Positions 14,976 through 22,183 of a stretch of 30,747 nucleotides of DNA are shown in pieces. The position numbers and the translations under genes were made by a program. Positions within the stretch are counted from its first letter, which is position 1, and each line of letters opens with the position of its first letter. The notes beneath the pieces were generated by a model that was not told the origin of the DNA, searched no databases, and saw only the letters and a program-made list of their open reading frames with translations. The DNA is taken from contig SFJN01000006.1 of assembly GCA_004555055.1 (NCBI GenBank), forward strand, positions 1-30,747. The letters run 5' to 3'. This stretch comes from Bacteroidales bacterium. GTDB taxonomy: Bacteria; Bacteroidota; Bacteroidia; Bacteroidales; Bacteroidaceae.

Positions 14976-16382
14976 ATGTCATATCTGAAAATTCTGACCG
15001 CCACAGCTCTCTTTGTCGCCAATGCCATGGCTCTTTCCGCACAGACAGAAGAAGCCGGCAACAGTTTTGTGCACCAGCACGAGGCAAACGGCTATATTGC
15101 CCCCGATGACCCTGCTGTCCTCCGCAAACTCGACGAGTGGAAGGACCTCAAATTCGGAGTCCTCTTCCACTGGGGACTCTATTCCGTACCCGGAATCTGC
15201 GAAAGCTGGCAAATCTGTTCGGAAGACTGGATTACGCGACCCGCAGGATACACCTACGAAAGCTACAAGAAATGGTATTGGGACCTCTCGAAAATGTTCA
15301 ATCCCTACAAGTTCGACCCCGAACAGTGGGCTGACATCATGCAGGATGCCGGCATGAAGTATATGGTATTCACCACGAAGCACCACGACGGATTCTGCAT
15401 GTTCGACTCGAAATATACCGACTTCACCACAGCCAAAGCCACACCCTTCGCCAACAACCCGAAGTCGGACGTCGCACGCTACGTCTTTGACGCCTTCAGA
15501 GAAAAGGACTTCTGGATTGGCTGCTACTTTTCGAAGCCTGACTGGCACAGCCAATGGTTCTGGAACGACTACTACGGATGTGCCGGACGCGGCAGGAACT
15601 ACAAGCTCGACACCGACGAACACCGCCAGTGGTGGGAGAACTACCGCACCTTCTGCAAGAACCAGCTGACTGAACTTACCGAAAACTACGGACGCTTCGA
15701 CATCCTCTGGCTCGACGGCGGATGGGTGAAGGCCGAAGATGTGTATCTGGAAGAGGTGCTTCAGAAGGCCCGCTCGGGCAAGCATCCCGGACTCATCAGT
15801 GTAGACCGGGCCATGAAGACGAAATGGGAGAACTATCAGACGCCGGAGCGCAGTATCCCTGAAACACAGCTGAACTATCCCTGGGAGAGCTGCATCACCC
15901 TGAGCCACGCCTGGGGATGGGATCCCTCGGCTAAGTTCAAGAGTCCTGCCAAGGTGGTGGGTATCCTCTCTGAAATCTGTGCCAAAGGCGGTTGTCTGCT
16001 CCTGGGTGTAGGTCCTACCCCCGAGGGTCTGATACAACCCGAAGTGGAACAGGTACTCCGTCCCGTGGGAGCATGGCTGCGGAAGAACGGCAAGGCCATC
16101 TACAACACGCGTACCACACCCGTCTATACAAACGACGAGAAGAGCGTATGGTTCACTGCCGCCAAGGACGGCAAGACCCTCTATGCCATCGTACCGCAGA
16201 ACGACGGAACGGCGATGCCTGCCACCGTCAGTTGGAAGGGCAATGCCCCGAAAGGCAAGATGACATGGATTGAAAACGGCAAGACAGTGAAATACACCAC
16301 CGTCGGTGACGTCACCACCGTCACGCTGCCAAAGGATGCCAACGGCAAGAACGGTGTAGCACTGCAGTTTACCGTGCGCTGA
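14976..16382 (+). CDS. GH29 alpha-L-fucosidase (468 aa)
   Basis: Starts with a signal peptide (MSYLKILTATALFVANAMAL, cut likely after LSA). GH29 hallmarks: KFGVLFHWGLYS (59-70), TKHHDGF (134-140), and FDILWLDGGW (241-250), in which Asp247 is the expected nucleophile. Glu291 (TPERS) or Glu304 (PWESC) is the candidate acid/base. GVGPTPEG (344-351) is typical of the barrel's last strand, and a small beta-sandwich follows (about 375-468). It removes terminal alpha-L-fucose, which on N-glycans may be core or antennary; which linkage it prefers cannot be read from the sequence. No lipobox or T9SS tail, so probably periplasmic. Fourth gene of the operon, 93 nt after PNGase. Confidence 0.92.
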   Translation: MSYLKILTATALFVANAMALSAQTEEAGNSFVHQHEANGYIAPDDPAVLRKLDEWKDLKFGVLFHWGLYSVPGICESWQICSEDWITRPAGYTYESYKKWYWDLSKMFNPYKFDPEQWADIMQDAGMKYMVFTTKHHDGFCMFDSKYTDFTTAKATPFANNPKSDVARYVFDAFREKDFWIGCYFSKPDWHSQWFWNDYYGCAGRGRNYKLDTDEHRQWWENYRTFCKNQLTELTENYGRFDILWLDGGWVKAEDVYLEEVLQKARSGKHPGLISVDRAMKTKWENYQTPERSIPETQLNYPWESCITLSHAWGWDPSAKFKSPAKVVGILSEICAKGGCLLLGVGPTPEGLIQPEVEQVLRPVGAWLRKNGKAIYNTRTTPVYTNDEKSVWFTAAKDGKTLYAIVPQNDGTAMPATVSWKGNAPKGKMTWIENGKTVKYTTVGDVTTVTLPKDANGKNGVALQFTVR

Positions 16383-16441
16383 ATCACAGCAATCCCATAT
16401 CCAACTAACAGAAACCCCAGACACACTTCGTACTCTAAAAT

Positions 16442-18802
16442 ATGAAAAAGACCTATATGGCGATGCTTCTGCTGGCATGCTCTTTGACTGCAAATGCCCA
16501 GAAGCCTGTCTACAAGGACGCCTCACAGCCCGTGGAACTACGTGTGGCCGACCTGCTCTCGCGCATGACCCTTGACGAAAAAATCGGCCAGGTGCGCTGT
16601 CCCCTCGGATGGTTCATCTACGACAAGGACGCAAAAGGCAAGGTGAGCCTCACTGAAAAGTTCTACAAATACACCGACGAGCAATACATCGGCAACTATT
16701 GGGCAGTGCTCCGTGCCGACCCCTGGACCCAGAAGACGCTGACCACCGGACTCAACCCTGCCCTCTCGGCAGAGATGCTCAACATGATGCAGCGTTATGC
16801 AGTCGAGAAGACCCGTCTCGGCATCCCCATCATGGTGGCTGAGGAAACGCCGCACGGCCATATGGCCATCGGCGCCACCGTATTCCCCACGGCGCTGAGC
16901 CAGGCTGCCACCTTCGACCGCGACGTGCTGTTCCGCATGGGCGAGGCCATGGGTGCCGAAATCCGTGCCCAGGGTGCACACGTAGGCTACGGTCCGGTCA
17001 TCGACATCGCACGCGAACCGCGTTGGAGCCGAATGGAGGAAACCTTCGGCGAAGACCCCACACTGGCCGGCATCCTCGCCACCGAAGTGGTGCGCGGAAT
17101 GCAGGGCGACCTCAACCTGAACGGTGAAGTGCGCAACGACGGCAACCACGTTTACTCCACCCTCAAGCACTTTGCTGCCTACGGAATCCCCGAGGGCGGT
17201 TTGAACGGAGAGATGGCAAGCGTGGGCGAACGCACGCTGCTGAGCGAATACGTGCCGCAGTTCAAGCGCACCGTAGAAGCCGGAGTGGGCAGCATCATGA
17301 CCTCGTACAACATGATTGATGGTATCCCCTGTACCAGCAACCGCCACCTCCTCACCGAAGTCCTGCGTGACACTTGGGGCTTCAAGGGTGCTATTTATTC
17401 CGACCTGCAAAGCATCGAGGGTGTGGCACAGACCCACCACTGCGCGGAAAACTGGGAAGAGGCCGGTGCACTGGCCGTAAATGCCGGTGTGGACATCGAC
17501 CTCGAAGGCAACAGCTACCAGTATCTCCGCCACGCTATCGAGACCGGAAAGGCCAGCGAGGCCGACCTTGACCGCGCCGTATCGAAGGTCCTCACCCTGA
17601 AGTTCAACCTCGGGCTCTTCGAGAACCCTTACGTCGATGCCAAACGTGCCGCACGCATTGTCCGCAGCGAGGAGCACCAGCAACTGGCACGCGAAGTGGC
17701 TCGCAAGGGTATCTGCCTGCTTGAGAACGACGGTACGCTACCCTTGAGCAAGGACCTCCGTCACGTGGCGGTCATCGGCCCGAATGCCGACATGATGTAC
17801 AACCAGCTGGGCGACTATACGGCTCCGCAGGACCGGTCCGCCATCGCTACCGTCCTCGACGGCGTACGAGCCATGCTCCCCACCGCCGAAGTGGAATACG
17901 TCAAAGGATGTGCCGTCCGCGACACCACCACCTCCGACATCGCCGCTGCCGTGGCCGCCGCCAAGCGCAGCGAGGTGACCATACTGGTGGTAGGAGGTTC
18001 CAGTGCCCGCGACTTCAAGACTGAATACCTCTCCACCGGTGCTGCACTGGTAGGCAAGGGCGAGCTCAGCGACATGGACAGCGGCGAAGGCTACGACCGC
18101 GCCAGCCTGCAGCTGATGGGCGACCAGGAACGGCTGATGCAGGCCCTCATCGACGCAGGCGTGAAACTCGTGGTCGTATACATCGAAGGCCGCCCCCTCA
18201 ACATGAACCTTGCTGCCGAAAAGGCCAATGCCTTGCTCACGGCGTGGTATCCCGGCGGACAGGGCGGCATGGCCATCGCCGATGTGCTCTTCGGCGACTA
18301 CAATCCGGCAGGCCGCATCCCCGTCAGCATTCCCCGGAACGTGGGACAGATTCCCGTATACTACAGCAAGCACCCCAGCCACGACTACATCGACTCGCCC
18401 GCAGCACCGCTCTACAGCTTTGGATATGGCAAGAGCTACACCACATTTGCCTATTCCAACCTGGTATGTGCTACGGTGAAACCGGCTCCCGGCGAGGATG
18501 TCCTGGCACGGGTTACCTTCACCGTCACCAACACCGGCGACAGGGACGGTGAGGAAGTGCCGCAGCTCTACGTCCGCGATGTCACAGGCAGTGTCGAGAC
18601 ACCGCACATGGCCCTCAAGAACTTCGACCGCATTGCCCTGCGTGCCGGCGAAAGCCGCACCGTCACCTTCGACCTCCGGCACGACGACCTCGCACTCTAC
18701 AACCTGAAGATGGAACATGTGGTAGAGCCGGGCGAATTCAAGGTGATGGTAGGTGCCGCGTCAAACGACATCCGCCTCGAGGGAAGTTTCCGCATCAACT
18801 GA
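16442..18802 (+). CDS. GH3 family beta-glycosidase (786 aa)
   Basis: Has a signal peptide (MKKTYMAMLLLACSLTANA|QK). The N-terminal barrel holds GYGPVIDIAREPRWSRMEET (182-201), KHFAAYG (242-248) and GAIYSDLQSIEG (316-327), where Asp321 is the predicted nucleophile; the residue after it is Leu rather than the more usual Trp or Tyr. The alpha/beta sandwich follows (about 400-640), then an Fn3-like C-terminal domain with VTNTGDRDGEEVPQLYV. This is the three-domain beta-glucosidase/beta-xylosidase type, not the NagZ type. In an N-glycan operon a beta-linked hexose, xylose or N-acetylhexosamine could be the target (xylose would point to plant N-glycans), but the sequence does not settle it. It lies 59 nt after GH29. 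Confidence 0.9.
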   Translation: MKKTYMAMLLLACSLTANAQKPVYKDASQPVELRVADLLSRMTLDEKIGQVRCPLGWFIYDKDAKGKVSLTEKFYKYTDEQYIGNYWAVLRADPWTQKTLTTGLNPALSAEMLNMMQRYAVEKTRLGIPIMVAEETPHGHMAIGATVFPTALSQAATFDRDVLFRMGEAMGAEIRAQGAHVGYGPVIDIAREPRWSRMEETFGEDPTLAGILATEVVRGMQGDLNLNGEVRNDGNHVYSTLKHFAAYGIPEGGLNGEMASVGERTLLSEYVPQFKRTVEAGVGSIMTSYNMIDGIPCTSNRHLLTEVLRDTWGFKGAIYSDLQSIEGVAQTHHCAENWEEAGALAVNAGVDIDLEGNSYQYLRHAIETGKASEADLDRAVSKVLTLKFNLGLFENPYVDAKRAARIVRSEEHQQLAREVARKGICLLENDGTLPLSKDLRHVAVIGPNADMMYNQLGDYTAPQDRSAIATVLDGVRAMLPTAEVEYVKGCAVRDTTTSDIAAAVAAAKRSEVTILVVGGSSARDFKTEYLSTGAALVGKGELSDMDSGEGYDRASLQLMGDQERLMQALIDAGVKLVVVYIEGRPLNMNLAAEKANALLTAWYPGGQGGMAIADVLFGDYNPAGRIPVSIPRNVGQIPVYYSKHPSHDYIDSPAAPLYSFGYGKSYTTFAYSNLVCATVKPAPGEDVLARVTFTVTNTGDRDGEEVPQLYVRDVTGSVETPHMALKNFDRIALRAGESRTVTFDLRHDDLALYNLKMEHVVEPGEFKVMVGAASNDIRLEGSFRIN

Positions 18803-18810
18803 CGAACGAA

Positions 18811-18852
18811 GCATGAGCAGAGCATCGAATTCATTCGAATGCTTTGCCATGC
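18811..18852 (+). terminator. Strong hairpin between GH3 and GH92 genes (no T-run)
   Basis: GCATG (18811-18815) pairs with CATGC (18848-18852), and inside it 18817-18830 pairs with 18833-18847 apart from one bulge and one mismatch, around a 2-nt tip (TC). A purine-rich stretch follows rather than T's. It could partly terminate transcription or protect the upstream mRNA, setting the GH92 level apart from the rest of the operon. Confidence 0.5.
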
Positions 18853-18949
18853 AAGGAGGAAGAAGACCATAAGTCAACTGATGTCCACTGACAGTCAAAT
18901 TTGAGGCAATTCCTCATCACAAGAATAAACAGAAAAAAGATATTCTTTC

Positions 18950-21196
18950 ATGCAAAAATCAATTCTTCTTTCCCTGATGCTGGCGGGTAGCACCGCTGCC
19001 TTTGCCGGCGATTATACCCGGTATGTCGACCCCTTCATCGGCAGCATCGGCACAGGACACACCTTCCCCGGAGCCTGTGTGCCCTTCGGACTTGTCCAGG
19101 CCTCACCCGTCACCGGCGGTGTAGGCTGGAACTACTGCTCGGAATACGTGGGCACCGACCGCACCATCTGGGGATTCACACAGACCCACCTCAACGGTAC
19201 CGGCTGCATGGACCTCGGCGACGTCCTCATCATGCCTGCCACCCTCAAGGGTGAGGCGAGCCACAATGCCGCTGACTATTACTCTGCCTTCGACAAGAAG
19301 AACGAAAGCGCACGCCCGGGCTACTACAGTGTCTACCTTGACGGACCGCGCGTAAAGACCGAAGTTACCTCCACACCCCATGCCGGCGTTTACCGCTTTA
19401 CCTTCGACGACCCCGCCAATGCCGCACTCCTCGTCGACCTCAACCACGCTCCGGCATGGAACGAAAAGCAATACCACACGCAGACCAATGCCTGTGAGGT
19501 GCAGATGGACGACGAATACACCCTCAGCGGACATGTCCGCAACACCGTATGGGTGGAACAGGACTACTGGTTCGTCATGCGTTTCAGCCATCCCGTAGCC
19601 AAGCAGGAATTCCTGAAGATGGAAAAGGGCGAAAAGGGCAAGCGCATCGTCAACCGCTTCAGTCTGAAGAAAGGCGAGCAACTTGGCGTCACCGTCGCCC
19701 TCTCGAGCTATAGCCTCGACGGCGCACGCCGCAACCTGCAGACCGAAATGGGACAACTGGCGGCCGGACTGCAGCCCTGGGGGCAGGAACCCATGCCCCT
19801 CGAAGGCCGCACACCGGGACTCCCTGCAAACGTCTTCGACAGCCTCGTGGAAAAGGCCGATGCCACCTGGGATTCCTATCTCGGACGTGTGGAGATTGAT
19901 GGTACGGACGACCAGAAGAAGAACTTCTATACCGGATTCTACCACGCACTCATACAGCCCAACAACATTGCCGATGTCGACGGCAGCTACCGTGATTCCA
20001 AAGGCAATCCTGCCCGAACGGAACGTGGAACGGAGTATTTCTCCACCTTCAGCTGCTGGGACACCTACCGCGCCGCGCATCCATTCTACACCCTCCTCGT
20101 GCCCGAAAAGGTCGACCCCTTCGTGCGCAGCCTTGTCAGCTTCGCCGAAAGCGAGGGACACCTGCCCATCTGGGGACTTTGGGGCCGCGACAACTACTGC
20201 ATGATTGCCAACCATGCCGTGAGCATTGTGGCCGAAGCCTATCACAAGGGATTCCGTGACTACGACGCCGACCGCGCCTTCGAGGCCATCAAACGCACAC
20301 AGACCGTGTCGCACCCCCTCAAGAGCAACTGGGAGGTGTACACGAAATACGGATACTTCCCCACAGACCTTACAGAGGCCGAGAGCGTAAGTTCGACCCT
20401 CGAAAGTGTCTACGACGACTATGCCGCTGCCGACATGGCACGCCTGATGGGACGTACCGAGGATGCCGCATACTTCGCCGACCGCGCCACATGGTACAAG
20501 CACCTCTTCGACCCTGAAACGCGGTTCATGCGCCCGCGTCTTGCCGACGGCACGTGGAAGACGCCCTTCGACCCTGCCGGACTGGCACATGCCGAAAGCA
20601 GCGGTGGAGACTACACCGAGGGAAATGCCTGGCAATACACCTGGCATGTGCAGCACGACGTAGACGGACTCATCGAACTCTTTGGCGGAAAGAAGGAATT
20701 CCTCAGCCGCCTCGACACCTTCTTCACCACGAAACTCGAAAGCACACTGAGCGACGTCACCGGACTCATCGGACAGTATGCCCACGGCAACGAGCCCTCG
20801 CACCACGTGGCATATTTCTACGCCCTTGCCGGACAGCCCCGCCGCACAGCAGAACTGGTACGCGAAATCTTCGATACCCAGTATCTTCCCAAGGCCGACG
20901 GACTCTGCGGAAACGACGACTGCGGACAAATGTCGGCGTGGTACATGCTCTCGGCCATGGGATTCTACCCCGTCGACCCCGTCAGCGCACGCTACGTCTT
21001 CGGCGCACCGCAGATGAAGCACTTCACACTCCACCTCGACAATGCCAAGACCTTCGAGATCGAGGCATGCGGACTCTCTAAGGAGAACAAGTACGTGAAG
21101 AAAATCCTGCTCAACGGCAAGCCGTACAAGAAGAACTACATCGAACATGCCGACATCGTACGTGGCGGCAAACTTACCTACATCATGGGCAAATAA
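18950..21196 (+). CDS. GH92 alpha-mannosidase (748 aa)
   Basis: Signal peptide MQKSILLSLMLAGSTAAFA|GD. The N-terminal beta-sandwich carries YVDPFIGSIGTGHTFPG (25-41), PFGLVQASP (45-53) and THLNGTGCMDLGD (79-91). The alpha/alpha barrel carries GHLPIWGLWGRDNYCM (403-418), HGNEPSHHVAYFYALAGQP (612-630) with Glu615 as predicted catalytic acid, and GNDDCGQMSAW (654-664), which holds the candidate base Asp. Length is normal for the family. GH92 enzymes are calcium-dependent inverting exo-alpha-mannosidases; the Glu in HGNEP is the form seen in alpha-1,2-mannosidases, but linkage is inferred. It would trim high-mannose or hybrid N-glycans. It is the last operon gene, 147 nt after GH3, followed by a terminator. 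Confidence 0.93.
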   Translation: MQKSILLSLMLAGSTAAFAGDYTRYVDPFIGSIGTGHTFPGACVPFGLVQASPVTGGVGWNYCSEYVGTDRTIWGFTQTHLNGTGCMDLGDVLIMPATLKGEASHNAADYYSAFDKKNESARPGYYSVYLDGPRVKTEVTSTPHAGVYRFTFDDPANAALLVDLNHAPAWNEKQYHTQTNACEVQMDDEYTLSGHVRNTVWVEQDYWFVMRFSHPVAKQEFLKMEKGEKGKRIVNRFSLKKGEQLGVTVALSSYSLDGARRNLQTEMGQLAAGLQPWGQEPMPLEGRTPGLPANVFDSLVEKADATWDSYLGRVEIDGTDDQKKNFYTGFYHALIQPNNIADVDGSYRDSKGNPARTERGTEYFSTFSCWDTYRAAHPFYTLLVPEKVDPFVRSLVSFAESEGHLPIWGLWGRDNYCMIANHAVSIVAEAYHKGFRDYDADRAFEAIKRTQTVSHPLKSNWEVYTKYGYFPTDLTEAESVSSTLESVYDDYAAADMARLMGRTEDAAYFADRATWYKHLFDPETRFMRPRLADGTWKTPFDPAGLAHAESSGGDYTEGNAWQYTWHVQHDVDGLIELFGGKKEFLSRLDTFFTTKLESTLSDVTGLIGQYAHGNEPSHHVAYFYALAGQPRRTAELVREIFDTQYLPKADGLCGNDDCGQMSAWYMLSAMGFYPVDPVSARYVFGAPQMKHFTLHLDNAKTFEIEACGLSKENKYVKKILLNGKPYKKNYIEHADIVRGGKLTYIMGK

Positions 21197-21271
21197 AGTC
21201 CCCATGCCCGTTGCCGGATGCGCTGCACCACGGCACAGGTGTCCCCACGCAACGGCAACGCCATCCTACAG

Positions 21272-21322
21272 CACCCGCCTCCTCGCCGGAAGTATCCCCG
21301 AGGAGACGGGTGTGTTTCTTTG
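21272..21322 (+). terminator. Intrinsic terminator of the N-glycan operon
   Basis: CACCCGCCTCCTCG (21272-21285) pairs with CGAGGAGACGGGTG (21299-21312), 14 bp with one mismatch, around a 13-nt loop, followed by the T-rich TGTTTCTTTG. It lies 75 nt after the GH92 stop. Confidence 0.7.
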
Positions 21323-21426
21323 CAAACAACGGGTAGAACCATCTGAATCCACGCGCCACTTTCTGACGGCAAACAGGTCAATAAACACGACTTGCATCAA
21401 CCTTATTTTCTGAACAATACAACAGC

Positions 21427-21472
21427 CCCGGTTCTTGACCTTGCATGATACATGCAATGGTCAAAGAACGGG
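21427..21472. repeat. Long near-perfect hairpin in the intergenic region
   Basis: 21427-21447 pairs with 21451-21472 over about 20 bp with a few single-base bulges and only three unpaired bases (ATA) at the tip between TTGCATG and CATGCAA. A-rich sequence follows on the plus strand, so it is not a standard terminator in either direction. It may be a REP-like unit or a protein-binding site. Confidence 0.5.
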
Positions 21473-21481
21473 AGAAAAAAA

Positions 21482-21498
21482 ATTGCACACTCCTTTCG
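21482..21498. repeat. 17-bp direct repeat, copy 1
   Basis: ATTGCACACTCCTTTCG occurs here and again at 21977-21993, 495 bp downstream and in the same orientation. Both copies are preceded by an A-rich run. The two bracket the palindromic repeat copy B. They could mark a past insertion or a duplicated leader. Confidence 0.5.
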
Positions 21499-21738
21499 GA
21501 ATCACCCGTATCCACCCTCTGAAAATTCGGAAAAAAGCCATTGAACCTTCAAAAATTTTGACAAGGCATCGCGTCCCTTCCAGAAGAGATTTTGGCAAGA
21601 TTTTCACCCTTTTGCCATCCCGTGTTGGCATTTCACCGATTTCAACATATGCTGCTATCGGTTGAAAACACCGCATTTTGCCGCAAAAACTTCAAAAACA
21701 GCGGAAAAAAATCATAAAATGCGCGTGTTCAGGCACAA

Positions 21739-21819
21739 AAACATCGGATTTCTTTGACACAAACATCCGTACTTTCAAGGCAAAACATCCGTACTTTGTG
21801 TCAAAGAAGTCCGATGTTT
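21739..21819. repeat. Dispersed palindromic intergenic repeat, copy B
   Basis: The arms 21739-21760 and 21798-21819 (GTGTCAAAGAAGTCCGATGT...) pair over 22 bp with one mismatch. The loop contains AAACATCCGTACTTT twice in direct orientation (21761-21775 and 21783-21797). The same 15-mer, inverted, and the same CAAAGAAGTCCGATGTTT arm occur in copy A (860-896). The pair defines a repeat family of this genome. The remaining gene-free sequence at 21499-21738 and 21820-22132 shows no recognisable gene. Confidence 0.75.
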
Positions 21820-21976
21820 CCGCTTTTCCGCCCGGAAATAGCACAAAAATCCCCTTTTTCCGATTTTGCAATATTTCGGGACAAGGCAAGGCGTGGTGGC
21901 TTACGAAGCCCTTCTCAGCCCGTTAACGACGGGGTTCGCGGGGGTGCAGACACCGGACAAACGTACGCCGGAAAAT

Positions 21977-21993
21977 ATTGCACACTCCTTTCG
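21977..21993. repeat. 17-bp direct repeat, copy 2
   Basis: Identical to 21482-21498 over 17 bp (ATTGCACACTCCTTTCG). It lies about 140 bp upstream of the promoter of the mutarotase-symporter gene. Confidence 0.5.
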
Positions 21994-22132
21994 ACGACCC
22001 GGAATCTTTGGCGTTCAATGATATGGAGAGTCTACCGTTCTCTGCTGGGCATTGGGGCGTTTTCTGCACATTCTTCACAGTGGAAACAGATAAAAAACGT
22101 AAAAAGCAGGGTGGAATGAAAGTATTTTTTTG

Positions 22133-22140
22133 TACATTTG
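22133..22140 (+). promoter_or_regulatory. Probable -7 promoter element of the mutarotase-symporter gene
   Basis: TACATTTG matches the Bacteroidales TAnnTTTG box exactly. No clear TTTG -33 box is seen. Transcription near 22147 gives a leader of about 37 nt to the ATG at 22184 and rules out the in-frame TTG at 22130 as a start. Confidence 0.5.
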
Positions 22141-22183
22141 CACCGATTGTAACACATTAGCCCTTATTTCCGTGAAAAGCACC

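Noticed and set aside
19103..21205. 700-aa minus-strand frame opposite the GH92 gene
   Set aside because: GH92 motifs on the plus strand are unmistakable; the antisense frame has no recognisable domain.
22130..22183. TTG start at 22130 for the mutarotase-symporter
   Set aside because: It overlaps the -7 promoter box; the ATGs at 22184/22187 begin the signal sequence.
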